Assembly (NCBI GenBank): GCA_029379225.1
Contig: JAQYWR010000011.1
Coordinates: 1 to 64,000, forward strand
Length of the DNA: 64,000 bases
Reading direction: 5' to 3'
Origin: Nostoc sp. S4
Lineage (GTDB): Bacteria > Cyanobacteriota > Cyanobacteriia > Cyanobacteriales > Nostocaceae
Shown here: positions 42,528 to 52,602 of the stretch, in pieces
Position numbering within the stretch: position 1 is the first letter of the stretch
How the letters are laid out: each line of letters starts with the position of its first letter
The notes under the pieces: generated by a model
Database searches by the model: none
What the model was told of the DNA's origin: nothing
What the model saw: the letters and a program-made list of their open reading frames with translations, nothing else
Made by a program: the position numbers and the translations under genes

Positions 42528-43048
42528 TAACATCCCAGAGAATCACGAGTTTGCACGCCTGTTTTAGAATTCACACCGTCGGCTTTGACACACAGTTCTT
42601 TGATTTGCGCTTTATCCAAAATTGCATCTGTAAAATCTGCACCGTCTATATTCACATCATTAAAGATGGCGCGGAGCAAAAGGGTTTCTTTAAGAACTGC
42701 ATCGCTCAAATCTGCCTTAGTCAAGTTTACCTGATCGACCATTGCATTCGTTAAATCGGCTCCGTGGAGATTTGCTTGTGTCATCACCGAAGCACTCAAT
42801 ACTGCTCCCCGCAAGTCAGCGTTGGTAAAATTAACCAATTCCATATTGGCGTTAGAAAACTCCGCAGCTTGTAAACTTTGACCAGAAAAATCACGTCTTG
42901 ACAACTCTGCATTACTAAATGACAGTGGATGAGTCCAGTCTACTGCCAGTGCAGGATGAGCCACGCACCAGATAATAATCCCCATAAGTAACGCCAATCC
43001 TTGCCGCCAAAACATATCGAAAGCCAATTTGGTGTATAATCGCTGCAT
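42527..43048 (-). CDS. Lumenal/periplasmic pentapeptide-repeat protein
   Basis: 173 residues. The signal peptide is MFWRQGLALLMGIIIWCVA with cleavage after ALA. The mature part is about 22 pentapeptide units (FSNAELSRRDFSGQSLQ, ANLHGADLTNAMVDQ), ending with a C-x(n)-C tail (ELCVKADGVN ... DSLGC). This layout resembles thylakoid-lumen pentapeptide proteins. It overlaps purK by one base, so both are probably in one operon, without obvious functional link. Confidence 0.88.
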   Translation of the reverse strand: MQRLYTKLAFDMFWRQGLALLMGIIIWCVAHPALAVDWTHPLSFSNAELSRRDFSGQSLQAAEFSNANMELVNFTNADLRGAVLSASVMTQANLHGADLTNAMVDQVNLTKADLSDAVLKETLLLRAIFNDVNIDGADFTDAILDKAQIKELCVKADGVNSKTGVQTRDSLGC

Positions 43049-43788
43049 TGTAAGCTTCCCACATTGTAATTGAAACTAACAGCTCTGCTGCCATTGGGGA
43101 ATCTATATCCCTGCTTAATATTTTGTAACGTAAAAGGCATTGCTTCTGACGTTGAGCAAAATTATTTCTGCGATCGACACAAAGCAGCTATTACTTGGGG
43201 ATAGTATGGGGGCGATGTCTACGACGGGCTACGCTTATGCAACATCACAACAAGTAATTCGGCAAAATTAGATACACAAAAGCAATATAGCTCTTGACTA
43301 TTTCCTAGAGCCTTACTTTATATCTAATTAACTTTGCTGTAACTAATTCTCAACATAATTATTACCAAAGACAGATATAAATGATTGTCTACTCTCAAGG
43401 AATGATTTCGTCAAACAAAATGATGTCTACAACGGGCTACGCTTACTACCATTGATTTATTTACAATTCTTGATTTTAAAATTTTATTTTTAGGATATAT
43501 TGTTTAACTCAATAGTAGGATTAACCAAGTTGATTTACATTTCTTTACTTTCAATTTGTTACGTAAAGTTTGTTGTCTTTTGAAATAAACAGATTCTCTC
43601 GACTGTTAGTCTTTAATTAAGTAAAGCAATGATTGAGCTTAATTATCATTGATATCAACTGCTTAACAAAGCTTATAAGTTGCATAAGTAGCATTGATTT
43701 TATACTGAAATTAGTTAGTTTTTCAGCAATCTCCGAGAGATTATCTTTACCAACTAGACAAATTTCCTCAACTCAGCTCCTAAACCCG
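43049..43788. other. Intergenic region with a dispersed 24-bp repeat
   Basis: 740 bases. Two near-identical 24-bp copies of gatgtctacRacgggctacg(ctta) lie at 43214-43237 and 43422-43445. The rest is A/T-rich. An open frame from 43633 joins the real gene at 43789 but its first 52 residues lack RBS and protein-like pattern. Confidence 0.55.
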
Positions 43789-44112
43789 ATGATTAATCAT
43801 TACTCGCTTCAATGGATTGAGACATGGTGCCAAGAAAATGGCTGGACAGATTTATTTGTTGAGCGGCGTAACAACTACTGGGCTTTTCCTCCGGGTGGCG
43901 TAATGCCAGAACCAATTCCTGTTCACGTTCTCAGATTGATTAAAGCTGAAAAAGGATTAACTTTTGAAGAACGATTGTGGTCTACTTCAGCAGTAATTGG
44001 TACAATCTTCGCTATTCTTTTAACCTTTTGGTTGCAGTCTCCAATGCCATTAGTTTTGGCTTTCGCTTTTAACGCAGTTACGGTGGCTCAATTGGAACTT
44101 GAGGATGCCTAA
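43789..44112 (+). CDS. Small membrane hypothetical protein, cyanobacterial
   Basis: 107 residues from ATG 43789 (MINHYSLQWIETWCQENGW). The soluble half contains YWAFPPGGVMPEPIPV; the C-terminal half has two adjacent hydrophobic segments (SAVIGTIFAILLTFWLQ and PLVLAFAFNAVTVAQL). I take 43789 rather than 43633 because the protein-like pattern begins there. Function unknown. A strong terminator follows. Confidence 0.75.
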   Translation: MINHYSLQWIETWCQENGWTDLFVERRNNYWAFPPGGVMPEPIPVHVLRLIKAEKGLTFEERLWSTSAVIGTIFAILLTFWLQSPMPLVLAFAFNAVTVAQLELEDA

Positions 44113-44137
44113 ATTTTTAATTTTGGGCTTTAATATT

Positions 44138-44176
44138 AAAACTGCTCTTGTTTGGTTTCAGTAAGAGCAGTTTTTA
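44138..44176 (+). terminator. Strong intrinsic terminator
   Basis: 11-bp stem aaactgctctt/aagagcagttt (from 44139), followed by tttaat. It ends the gene at 43789-44112. Confidence 0.85.
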
Positions 44177-44204
44177 ATTTAATAATCTGCAAACTGCTTT
44201 GGGT

Positions 44205-44465
44205 GCATTAGCACATTTGGAATACGATTTATTTAGAAAATACAGAAGTACTTGAACCTGTTTTTGACCAAAATCATCCAATTCTCTCTACTAGTGATAT
44301 GCGCTTAAGGTCATTACACCCACAAAAACGCCGCTAAAAGTGTATTTTTATAACAGTGGATTCAAGCAGTTAATCAGCATGGTGGCCTTGGTTTTTGGCA
44401 ACGAGATATATCTAGAAATCCGGCTGACGTTAAGATGATTTTAGATACGGCGGTTTCTCTATCAA
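44205..44465 (+). pseudogene. Remnant of a type III restriction enzyme (helicase/Res subunit) gene
   Basis: YLENTEVLEPVFDQNHPIL and STSDMRLRSLHP, then after a stop and frame change VNQHGGLGFWQRDISRNPADVKMIL. These match C-terminal blocks of type III R-subunit/DEAD-box proteins (STSDMRTW; W-x-A-V-N-x-x-G-G-F-G). The middle and N-terminus are gone. A relic of a defence system beside a tRNA. Confidence 0.65.
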
Positions 44466-44561
44466 AATCAAGCTCGCTCTTATTACTATATTTTTAGTAA
44501 CTTTGTATTACGTGCAGACTGAGTTACTCTTAAATGAAGAGGGACAAATGAGCTTTTTTTA

Positions 44562-45026
44562 ATGACAGTTACTCCTACTTCAGGTACACCAGATGCACCT
44601 AGTTCTCTAGCCATTAAAGTATTTATCCCTGCTAGAACTGATTCCCCACTCGATTTAGATTACTTCATTTTTACTGACACAGTAGATAAGAAATGTCACC
44701 TAGAATGGAGAGCGCCTACTTCTAGTAGGTCAGGTGGTCTAATCACAAGCTACTTAATAGAAAGCAGCGCTAATGGCTCTACTGGGTGGTCTACTGTAAG
44801 AAATACAGGTAGTACAAGTACTTTTGCTTACAATATTTCTAAAGCTACAGGAACAGTATACTTTAGAGTCAGTGCTATAAATGCTTCAGGAATTGGTACA
44901 CCCTCTAATGTTTTAAAGTTGCACTATCTACTTCAACTTGTGAAGGTACTATGGTATGTCAAAATGGAGTGTGGACATTCTTCACCAATCCTAGAGCAGT
45001 TTGCTATAGAGGTAATACTTATATAG
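44562..45026 (+). CDS. Fibronectin type III part of an FN3/BNR protein (first frame)
   Basis: Residues 1-119 in this frame form a fibronectin type III domain (HLEWRAPTSSRSGGLITSY, YFRVSAINASGIGTPSNVL). The frame then runs into meaningless sequence and stops at 45026. The continuation lies in the -1 frame: switching at T TTA AAG (44912-44918) gives SNVLK-VALSTSTCEGTMVCQNG. I see no signal peptide. Codons are A/T-rich with few HIP1 sites, so it may be acquired. Whether the shift is programmed or a mutation is open. Confidence 0.75.
   Translation: MTVTPTSGTPDAPSSLAIKVFIPARTDSPLDLDYFIFTDTVDKKCHLEWRAPTSSRSGGLITSYLIESSANGSTGWSTVRNTGSTSTFAYNISKATGTVYFRVSAINASGIGTPSNVLKLHYLLQLVKVLWYVKMECGHSSPILEQFAIEVILI
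44912..44918 (+). other. Slippery heptamer T TTA AAG at the frame change
   Basis: In the first frame the codons are GTT TTA AAG, giving the X XXY YYZ pattern used in -1 ribosomal frameshifting. After a one-base slip the next codon is GTT, and the second frame stays open to 46405. No clear downstream pseudoknot was found by eye. Confidence 0.6.
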
Positions 45027-46405
45027 GGTGGGTTAGTAATGCAGGTATTGTTGGCATTACGAAAGTAAACAACACCACTAAAGAAGCTACTCATTTTGAA
45101 TTAGAAGATGTATCAACTTATGTTATTCAAAATGGTGGAGCAGAGATAGATGACCACGATAACGCAGCAGTTTTTATCAGACAAGATGGTAGGATTACCT
45201 GTTATTATGGCGCTCATAATGACCCAGGTGGGGTTAGGTCAAGAACTACTATCTATCCAGAGGACATTACTGAATGGTCTCCCGCAATTGTAGATAGCCC
45301 AGCTAATGCTACATCCTCTCCTAATGTTAATTTACCAACCTGCTACAGTAATCCCAGATTATTAGAAGATGCTGAAATGATGCTTTATCATTTCAGAACA
45401 GGTTCCCCTCCTGCTGCCCCTCATGCTATTCTCTTCGCAAATACACAGAATACTCTAAATTCTACAGCTTTCTATACTGATGGTTTACCTTTAATTCAAA
45501 GTACCGTTGCTCCTTGGAAAACTCAACGCCCTTATGTACAATCTGTAGTTAATGGTAGAAATCGTGTAGATTTCTGCTTCACTGATGGACATCCAGGTGA
45601 CTCAAATACAAAAGAAAATGGAAATGGTACTAGCTTATATCACTTCTATGTAGAGTGGGATAAAGCAGCTAATAAAGCTAGGTATTATACATCTGCTGGT
45701 GTAGAAATGGTTAATCCAGAAGCTATAGGAGTACAAGCTCCTAGCTTACCTATACGCCCTAAACATTCTGGCGGTTCTGACCCTACTATGATTTGGAATG
45801 GGGTTAATGTTAGGTCTTGGGGGTGGGATATTGTAATAGGTTTTGACAAGCGCCCATGTGTACTATTTACAACTTATGATGATGGAGCAGGTAGCTTTGG
45901 TTTTTCAAATCAGCGCTATATGTTCTCCAGATGGGATGGAACAGCATGGACTAATCCAGTAGATATAACAGGTGCTAATGTTGTACCTTCTGCTCAAACC
46001 CTTGTTAGAGAGGTAGCAGTTTCTGCTCCTGGAATGGGTACTTGTGGGGTTAATGGGTTTACTTTAGATGAGCCTTGTTATACAGGTGGCTGTTGTTTTG
46101 ATGCCAATAATCCTAATATTGTTTATTTAGTTAATACAGTAATTCAGACTCCTTCTAATAATTCTAAGCCTTCTTTTGCTGACCCAATTGGGTTACGAGA
46201 ATTGCAAGAATGGCAAACTAATGATGGTGGATTAACTTGGGCAAAAGTCAGGGATATTACTACTAATTCCTTGCCTAATATCGTCAATGGTCGCCCTTAC
46301 AGTCCTAAAAATCATGATGGAAAAATTGCAGTAGTTTGGTGGAGAGGCCCTTACTCTGGATGGGTAAGAACTTTTAATACTAATCTTTGGTGTGCCCCTG
46401 CTTGA
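44951..46405 (+). CDS. BNR-repeat (sialidase/polysaccharide-lyase-like propeller) part of the FN3/BNR protein
   Basis: 484 residues in the second frame from the first ATG; joined by -1 shift to the FN3 domain the protein would be about 614 residues. It has beta-propeller features: DDHDNAAVFIRQDGRITCYYG (the DDH motif of BNR_4-type proteins), TDGHPGD, and DGGLTWAKVRD (an Asp-box). Relatives include polysaccharide lyases and sialidase-like proteins. With FN3 this suggests carbohydrate binding or cleavage, perhaps on a phage tail or cell surface. Codon use is A/T-rich. Enzymatic activity is not established. Confidence 0.75.
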   Translation: MVCQNGVWTFFTNPRAVCYRGNTYIGWVSNAGIVGITKVNNTTKEATHFELEDVSTYVIQNGGAEIDDHDNAAVFIRQDGRITCYYGAHNDPGGVRSRTTIYPEDITEWSPAIVDSPANATSSPNVNLPTCYSNPRLLEDAEMMLYHFRTGSPPAAPHAILFANTQNTLNSTAFYTDGLPLIQSTVAPWKTQRPYVQSVVNGRNRVDFCFTDGHPGDSNTKENGNGTSLYHFYVEWDKAANKARYYTSAGVEMVNPEAIGVQAPSLPIRPKHSGGSDPTMIWNGVNVRSWGWDIVIGFDKRPCVLFTTYDDGAGSFGFSNQRYMFSRWDGTAWTNPVDITGANVVPSAQTLVREVAVSAPGMGTCGVNGFTLDEPCYTGGCCFDANNPNIVYLVNTVIQTPSNNSKPSFADPIGLRELQEWQTNDGGLTWAKVRDITTNSLPNIVNGRPYSPKNHDGKIAVVWWRGPYSGWVRTFNTNLWCAPA

Positions 46406-46492
46406 GAAAGCCTAACTACTCTAATGGTCTTGCCCCTCTAAGTTTAAAAGACTGAAGTTATTAAACGGAATTCTTTATTGTGCTTATCTAAA

Positions 46493-46564
46493 TGGGCGAT
46501 ACTGGATTTGAACCAGTGACCCCATCCGTGTGAAGGATGTGCGCTACCCCTGTGCTAATCGCCC
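46493..46564 (-). tRNA. trnV-CAC: tRNA-Val(CAC)
   Basis: 72-nt cloverleaf on the minus strand. Acceptor gggcgat pairs with atcgccc, D arm gcac/gcgc-like, anticodon stem catcc/ggatg with loop ttcacac (anticodon CAC), and T arm actgg/ccagt with loop ttcaaat. CCA is not encoded in full. Its 3' end faces the FN3/BNR and restriction-remnant region, a common site for integration. Confidence 0.95.
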
Positions 46565-46835
46565 AAGATTTATAGTTATATCATAGATTTGACAAATTAT
46601 AACTTGGAGTTTTTAGTTATAAGAGAATAATTTATCAAATTAGATTGCGATCGCTCCCTCCCAACACTCCAATATCAGCCATTGCTCTGGGCACGAAAGT
46701 CATCGAAGATTCATTTCTTTAGATAAACTAAAGTCGCATCTAAGTTCTCAAATTACCTTTCTAAGATAGAAACAGCGACCATAAAGTTGCGACATCTAAC
46801 CCAACTAACAGCTAGTGGCTACGGAGAACACAAAA

Positions 46836-47885
46836 ATGACTCAAGCGCCAGAATCTTTAGATTTGTCTGTTAATGACGCTACAGACAGAGCTTTAGATCG
46901 TGATTGTACAACTTTATCCCGTCACGTCTTACAACAACTTCAAAGTTTTTCAGCAGATGCACAAGATTTGAGTGCGCTGATGAATCGTATCGCCTTGGCT
47001 GGCAAATTGATTGCTCGTCGCATGAGTCGGGCTGGCTTAATGGAAGGCGTTCTCGGATTTACTGGAGAAGTAAATGTGCAAGGAGAATCCGTCAAAAAGA
47101 TGGATGTTTACGCTAACGATGTGTTTATCTCAGTATTTAAGCAAAGCGGCTTAGTTTGTCGCCTAGCTTCTGAGGAAATGGAAAAACCCTACTACATCCC
47201 AGAAAATTGCCCCATCGGGCGCTACACTCTCCTATATGACCCAATTGATGGTTCATCTAACACTGATATCAATCTCAGCTTAGGTTCGATTTTCGCCATT
47301 CGCCAACAACAAGGAACTGATAGCGATCGCCTTGCAACTGACCTGTTAAGCAACGGACGTAAGCAAATTGCTGCTGGATACATCTTATATGGGCCTAGTA
47401 CAATGCTGGTCTATACTATAGGTAAGGGCGTTCATTCTTTTGTCCTCGACCCTAGCTTAGGTGAATTTATCCTCACAGAAGAAAATATCCGCATTCCTAA
47501 CCACGGCGCTGTTTACAGCGTGAATGAGGGTAATTTCTGGCAGTGGGAAGAATCAATTCGAGAATACATCCGCTACGTTCATCGCACAGAAGGCTATACC
47601 GCTCGATATAGCGGGGCAATGGTAAGCGATATCCATAGAATTTTAGTTCAAGGCGGCGTATTTCTCTACCCAGGCACAATTCAAAAACCAGAAGGGAAAT
47701 TGCGTTTGCTTTATGAAACCGCTCCTTTAGCCTTTTTGATTGAACAAGCAGGCGGTCGTGCCACTACAGGACTAGTAGATATCTTAGATGTAGTGCCGAA
47801 AAAACTCCATCAGCGCACACCTTTAATTATTGGTAGTAAAGAAGATGTAGCAAAAGTAGAGTCTTTTATTCAAAATGGTCACTAG
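46836..47885 (+). CDS. fbp: Fructose-1,6-bisphosphatase, class I
   Basis: 349 residues. Removes the 1-phosphate from fructose-1,6-bisphosphate in gluconeogenesis and the Calvin cycle. Metal and substrate residues are visible: [11 protein letters not shown] (Glu), [11 protein letters not shown] (the class I signature with the Asp pair), and the late [20 protein letters not shown] block. I chose ATG 46836 ([14 protein letters not shown]); GTG 46815 would add seven residues. It heads the fbp-tal-zwf-opcA cluster known in Nostoc, which feeds the oxidative pentose phosphate route in the dark and in heterocysts. Confidence 0.95.
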   Translation: MTQAPESLDLSVNDATDRALDRDCTTLSRHVLQQLQSFSADAQDLSALMNRIALAGKLIARRMSRAGLMEGVLGFTGEVNVQGESVKKMDVYANDVFISVFKQSGLVCRLASEEMEKPYYIPENCPIGRYTLLYDPIDGSSNTDINLSLGSIFAIRQQQGTDSDRLATDLLSNGRKQIAAGYILYGPSTMLVYTIGKGVHSFVLDPSLGEFILTEENIRIPNHGAVYSVNEGNFWQWEESIREYIRYVHRTEGYTARYSGAMVSDIHRILVQGGVFLYPGTIQKPEGKLRLLYETAPLAFLIEQAGGRATTGLVDILDVVPKKLHQRTPLIIGSKEDVAKVESFIQNGH

Positions 47886-48300
47886 ATAAGGATGACAAAG
47901 ATATCCTACTAGATGCGCCAAGTACAATATTGCCAAAATAAATCTCTGCTCTAAAATAAGCAAAAAGCTTACGGAATAAGACTTGTTTGTTTTGCTTTTT
48001 AAGTTTTTACTTTTGCTTTCTTGTACTAGCCTATGCCATTAATTAAAAGTTAATCATGGTGATTTACGATTAGGAATGCACAATAGCAGTTCTTAAAATT
48101 AATTAAAGATTATTTCAGCAGGTCGATGCGATAAGTGATTGGTAACGGCAAAATTCAAAAGTCACCATCAAAAATCTACTCAACAGTCAGCAGTACCCAA
48201 CACCTAATAACGAAAAGATGTTAACTGATAGCCGTTTGAGAATTTGATGGATGCCAACTTCACTAAAAAACATCATACAGGAGTGAAATAAACCAGAGTT
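47886..48300. other. Intergenic region between fbp and tal
   Basis: 415 bases, A/T-rich, with no gene or obvious hairpin. In Nostoc, internal promoters have been reported within this cluster, so one may lie here; I cannot place it. A good RBS (aggag) precedes tal. Confidence 0.4.
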
Positions 48301-49446
48301 ATGGCAACCAATCATCTACTAGAAATTAAGCAATACGGTCAAAGTATCTGGATGGATAATTTGAGCCGCGACATTATTCAATCAGGCGAACTTCAAGACT
48401 TGGTTGAAAATCAAGGAATTGTTGGGATTACTTCTAACCCAACGATTTTTGAAAAAGCGATCGCTGGTAACGTCATTTATGATGCGGATATAGAAGCTGG
48501 AGTTCGGGCTGGCTTACCAACGTACAAAATTTACGAATCGCTGATTTTTGCAGATATTCGTAGTGCCTGTGATACCTTACGCCCTGTTTATGAAAGCTCG
48601 AATCACCTAGATGGTTATGTGAGTATCGAAGTACCACCGACCATTGCCGACGATACCGAAGCAACAATAGCCGAAGCCAAACGCTATTTCCAAGAAGTTG
48701 ACCGGGAAAATTTGATGATTAAAATTCCTGGCACTGAGGCTGGTTTACCAGCAGTAGAACAGGCGATCGCCGACGGCATTAATGTTAATATTACCCTGCT
48801 GTTTTCGGTGGAAAGCTACGTAAACACAGCTTGGACTTATATTCGTGGTTTAGAAAAACGGGTAAGCGAAGGTAAAGACATAAGCAAAATTGCTTCAGTC
48901 GCCAGCTTCTTCCTCAGTCGGATTGATAACAACATTGACGCCAAAATAGATGCTAAGTTGAAAAAAGGTGTTGATGATATTGCCGTAGAAGCGAAGCTCT
49001 CAGCTATCAAAGGAAAAGTAGCGATCGCTAACGCCAAGATTGCCTACCAAGAATACAAGAAAATCATCGAAAGCGATCGTTGGCAAGCCTTGGCAGCAAA
49101 AGGGGCGAAAGTACAACGACTCCTGTGGGCTAGTACCAGCACTAAAAACCCTAGCTACAGCGACGTGATGTATATCGATGAGTTGATTGGCAAAGATACC
49201 GTCAACACCGTACCACCAGCCACCATCAAAGCTTGTGCCGATCATTGTAACGTCGGCGATCGTTTAGAAACAGGTGTAGAAGAAGCTTATAAGCTGATCG
49301 AAAACCTCAAAGATCCCGACATCAACATCGATATCAATGCTGTCATGGATGAACTCTTAGTTGAAGGTATTGACAAGTTCATCCAGCCGTTCCAGTCCTT
49401 GATGAACTCTTTAGAAGAAAAGATCAAGGTATTGTCGCCAGTGTAG
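48301..49446 (+). CDS. tal: Transaldolase
   Basis: 381 residues, the longer cyanobacterial/actinobacterial type. It moves a dihydroxyacetone unit between sugar phosphates through a Schiff-base Lys. Key motifs: SIWMDNLSRDII, GITSNPTIFEKAI, NLMIKIPGTEAG with the catalytic Lys, and QRLLWASTSTKNP. It lies between fbp and zwf and probably belongs to the same transcription unit. Confidence 0.95.
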   Translation: MATNHLLEIKQYGQSIWMDNLSRDIIQSGELQDLVENQGIVGITSNPTIFEKAIAGNVIYDADIEAGVRAGLPTYKIYESLIFADIRSACDTLRPVYESSNHLDGYVSIEVPPTIADDTEATIAEAKRYFQEVDRENLMIKIPGTEAGLPAVEQAIADGINVNITLLFSVESYVNTAWTYIRGLEKRVSEGKDISKIASVASFFLSRIDNNIDAKIDAKLKKGVDDIAVEAKLSAIKGKVAIANAKIAYQEYKKIIESDRWQALAAKGAKVQRLLWASTSTKNPSYSDVMYIDELIGKDTVNTVPPATIKACADHCNVGDRLETGVEEAYKLIENLKDPDINIDINAVMDELLVEGIDKFIQPFQSLMNSLEEKIKVLSPV

Positions 49447-49604
49447 GGGCTGGGGAGAGGGGACTAGGGAGTAGGGACTGGTGACTGGGGACTAGGGAAT
49501 AAGATTAAATACTATTTTCTAATACCCAATCCCCAATACCCAATCCCCACTACCCAATCCCCATTACCCAATCCAAAATCCAAAATCTAAAATCTAAAAT
49601 TCCT
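49447..49604. repeat. Heptanucleotide repeats between tal and zwf
   Basis: Heptads of ggggact/agggact type (about 49449-49495), then C-rich cccaatc/cccatta heptads (about 49523-49572), then aaaatctaaaatcta. The first two are largely complementary and could form a hairpin. Confidence 0.8.
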
Positions 49605-51134
49605 ATGGTCAGTCTGCTAGAAAATCCTTTGCGCGTTGGTCTCCAACAACAAGGGATGCCTGAACCCCAAATTATAGTTATCTTTGGCGCTTCCGGTGAC
49701 CTTACCTGGCGCAAACTAGTACCAGCACTTTACAAGTTGCGACGAGAACGGCGCATTCCACCTGAAATTACCATCGTCGGCGTGGCACGTCGAGAGTGGA
49801 GCCACGAATACTTCCGCGAACAGATGCAAAAAGGCATGGAGGAGGCACATCCCGATGTCGATTTGGGGGAACTCTGGCAAGATTTTTCTCAAGGTCTGTT
49901 CTACTGTCCTGGTGATATAGACAAGCCCGAAAGTTACCAAAAACTGAAAACCTTATTAACTGAATTAGACGAAAAGCGGGGCACGCGAGGCAATCGGATG
50001 TTTTACCTCTCCGTTGCCCCAGCATTTTTTCCGGAAGCAATTAAGCAGCTAGGAAGCGCTGGGATGCTAGAAGATCCCTACAAACATCGGCTGGTAATTG
50101 AAAAACCCTTTGGTCGTGACTTGGCTTCTGCCCAGAGTCTTAACCAAGTGGTACAGAAATTTTGTAAAGAAAACCAAGTCTATCGTATTGACCACTACTT
50201 GGGTAAAGAAACAGTCCAGAATTTGCTAGTATTTCGCTTTGCCAATGCAATTTTTGAACCGTTGTGGAATCGTCAATTTGTTGACCACGTACAAATTACT
50301 GTGGCAGAAACCGTGGGCGTGGAAGACCGGGCTGGTTACTATGAAAGCGCCGGCGCACTACGAGATATGTTGCAAAACCATTTAATGCAACTTTACTGCC
50401 TGACAGCGATGGAAGCACCCAACTCAATGGATGCTGACAGCATCCGTACTGAAAAAGTCAAGGCACTCCAAGCTACCCGTTTAGCTGATGTTCACAATCT
50501 CTCGCGTTCGGCAGTGCGCGGTCAATATAGTGCAGGCTGGATGAAAGGTCAACCAGTACCAGGGTATCGAGAAGAACCAGGTGTTGCTCCCCAATCCGCA
50601 ACACCCACCTATGTAGCGATGAAGTTTATAGTTGATAATTGGCGCTGGCAAGGTGTTCCCTTCTACCTGCGTACTGGTAAGCGGATGCCGAAAAAAGTCA
50701 GTGAGATTTCCATCCACTTCCGCGAGGTTCCTTCTCGGATGTTTCAATCCGCCGCGCAACAGAGAAATGCCAATATTTTGGCAATGCGGATTCAGCCGAA
50801 TGAAGGAATTTCCCTGCGCTTTGATGTGAAAATGCCAGGGTCGGAATTCCGCACCCGTTCCGTTGACATGGACTTTAGTTACGGCTCCTTTGGTATCCAA
50901 GCCACTTCCGATGCCTACGATCGCCTTTTCCTTGATTGTATGATGGGCGATCAAACACTATTTACCCGTGCTGACGAAGTAGAAGCAGCTTGGCAAGTAG
51001 TAACTCCAGCCCTTTCGGTTTGGGATACACCCACAGACCCAACCTCCATTCCCCAGTACGAAGCTGGTACTTGGGAACCAGCAGAAGCAGAATTATTAAT
51101 TAATCAGGATGGCCGTCGCTGGCGCAGACTGTAA
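49605..51134 (+). CDS. zwf: Glucose-6-phosphate 1-dehydrogenase
   Basis: 509 residues, full length. It oxidises glucose-6-phosphate with NADP+, the entry of the oxidative pentose phosphate pathway and the main reductant source in heterocysts. Motifs: nucleotide-binding [18 protein letters not shown], substrate and catalytic [13 protein letters not shown] (Lys and His), [14 protein letters not shown], and the [16 protein letters not shown] ending. Its activity depends on OpcA, encoded 103 bases downstream. Confidence 0.97.
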   Translation: MVSLLENPLRVGLQQQGMPEPQIIVIFGASGDLTWRKLVPALYKLRRERRIPPEITIVGVARREWSHEYFREQMQKGMEEAHPDVDLGELWQDFSQGLFYCPGDIDKPESYQKLKTLLTELDEKRGTRGNRMFYLSVAPAFFPEAIKQLGSAGMLEDPYKHRLVIEKPFGRDLASAQSLNQVVQKFCKENQVYRIDHYLGKETVQNLLVFRFANAIFEPLWNRQFVDHVQITVAETVGVEDRAGYYESAGALRDMLQNHLMQLYCLTAMEAPNSMDADSIRTEKVKALQATRLADVHNLSRSAVRGQYSAGWMKGQPVPGYREEPGVAPQSATPTYVAMKFIVDNWRWQGVPFYLRTGKRMPKKVSEISIHFREVPSRMFQSAAQQRNANILAMRIQPNEGISLRFDVKMPGSEFRTRSVDMDFSYGSFGIQATSDAYDRLFLDCMMGDQTLFTRADEVEAAWQVVTPALSVWDTPTDPTSIPQYEAGTWEPAEAELLINQDGRRWRRL

Positions 51135-51237
<103 letters not shown>

Positions 51238-52602
51238 ATGACTCCCCAAGCTTCTACAATTTTTTCACTCCAGACACCTAAAGATATTTCGCTTACAGAA
51301 ATAGAAGCGGAATTGCATCAAATCTGGCAAAGTTATGGCATTACCGGCGAGGATGGTGGGCTTCCTGCTGCTACTCGCGCCACGACATTTACTTTAGTAG
51401 TTTACGAACCAGAAGAAACCCAATATCTTTTGGCTACTTTAGGATTTTACAATGGCCCGTTGGACGGAATTTTAGGGCCTCAGATGGAAGCTGCCCTACG
51501 GCAAGTACAGAGAAAATATGCACTGCCAGAAACTGGAAGCGCAACACCTGAAACTCTAGCTATATTACGGGAAGAATTCACCAAACGTCAGGGAAATGCG
51601 GCTAACGGAGATAATAGTTCTTCCTATAGCTTAAATGCTCCAAGTCCCAGGATCGCCGATGAAATTGCTCTGCGTAACCCCTGCCGGATTATTGCCCTGT
51701 TTCCCATTGCTGGAGAAGATGAAGGGGTCAAGGCTCAAGTTTCTGCTTATTGCCCCATCCAAAAGCAATCCTCAAGTACACTCATCTGCTGCGAATATAT
51801 AACTCTCAGCGGTACTGCTGCCGCTTTGGAACGCATAGGCGGGATGATTCCAGCATTGTTGATTGGTGGCTTACCCAAATTTCTTTGGTGGAAGGCAACA
51901 CCAGACCCCAACAACACTTTATTTAAGCGCCTGGCAGCAGTCTGCAATAATGTGATTGTGGATTCTTGCCGTTTTAATGAGCCAGAAAGTGATTTACTTC
52001 GCCTAGAAGAGTTGGTGGAAAGTGGTGTTCCCCTAGCTGACTTGAACTGGCGTCGTCTGTCGGCATGGCAGGAATTAACAGCTGAAGCCTACGACGCACC
52101 CCACCGTTGCGCTGCGCTCAAAGAAATTGACAGAGTAACAATTGACTATGAAAAAGGCAACCCAGCACAGGCATTGCTGTTTTTGGGCTGGCTGGCAAGT
52201 CGGATAGGATGGCTACCAGTTTCCTATCAAAAGGAAAGTGGAGATTACGATATTACTAAAATTGGCTTTGTTGCTCAAGATCAGCGACAAGTAGAAGCCG
52301 AGTTAGGCGGAGTTCCTGTTGCCGATATCGGTGAAATTATTGGTGACTTGATTGCTATCCGCTTGAGTTCCACAAATCCCCAAGCAGATTGTGGTACAGT
52401 CATCTGCTCAGAAACAGGTGGTTGTATGCGGATGGAAACACATGGTGGTGCCCAAGCCGCAGGTCTGTTTCAACAAGTGAGTTCACTTTCCGAACAAAAG
52501 GCGGAAGCATTGCTGAGTCAGCAGGTACAACGCTGGGGTCGGGAGTCACTTTTTGAAGAAAGTCTCGGAGTGATAACGAAAACTTTTAAGTTGAATAATT
52601 AA
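51238..52602 (+). CDS. opcA: OpcA, glucose-6-phosphate dehydrogenase assembly/activator protein
   Basis: 454 residues from ATG 51238 (MTPQASTIFSLQTPKDISL); TTG 51232 is less likely. OpcA activates and assembles G6PDH and relays redox control. The core blocks ADEIALRNPCRIIALFP, TLICCEYITLSGTAA and PALLIGGLPKFLWWKATP are present. Residues about 58-118 hold a peptidoglycan-binding-type repeat (LATLGFYNGPLDGILGPQME and LRQVQRKYALPETGSATP), inserted near the N-terminus. Such an insertion is known in related filamentous forms; its purpose is unclear. C-terminal cysteines (DCGTVICSETGGCMRME) may be redox-sensitive, by inference. Confidence 0.95.
   Translation: MTPQASTIFSLQTPKDISLTEIEAELHQIWQSYGITGEDGGLPAATRATTFTLVVYEPEETQYLLATLGFYNGPLDGILGPQMEAALRQVQRKYALPETGSATPETLAILREEFTKRQGNAANGDNSSSYSLNAPSPRIADEIALRNPCRIIALFPIAGEDEGVKAQVSAYCPIQKQSSSTLICCEYITLSGTAAALERIGGMIPALLIGGLPKFLWWKATPDPNNTLFKRLAAVCNNVIVDSCRFNEPESDLLRLEELVESGVPLADLNWRRLSAWQELTAEAYDAPHRCAALKEIDRVTIDYEKGNPAQALLFLGWLASRIGWLPVSYQKESGDYDITKIGFVAQDQRQVEAELGGVPVADIGEIIGDLIAIRLSSTNPQADCGTVICSETGGCMRMETHGGAQAAGLFQQVSSLSEQKAEALLSQQVQRWGRESLFEESLGVITKTFKLNN

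Noticed and set aside
43633-43788. N-terminal extension of the small membrane protein at 43789
   Set aside because: The upstream 52 codons lack RBS and protein-like pattern; the natural start is ATG 43789.
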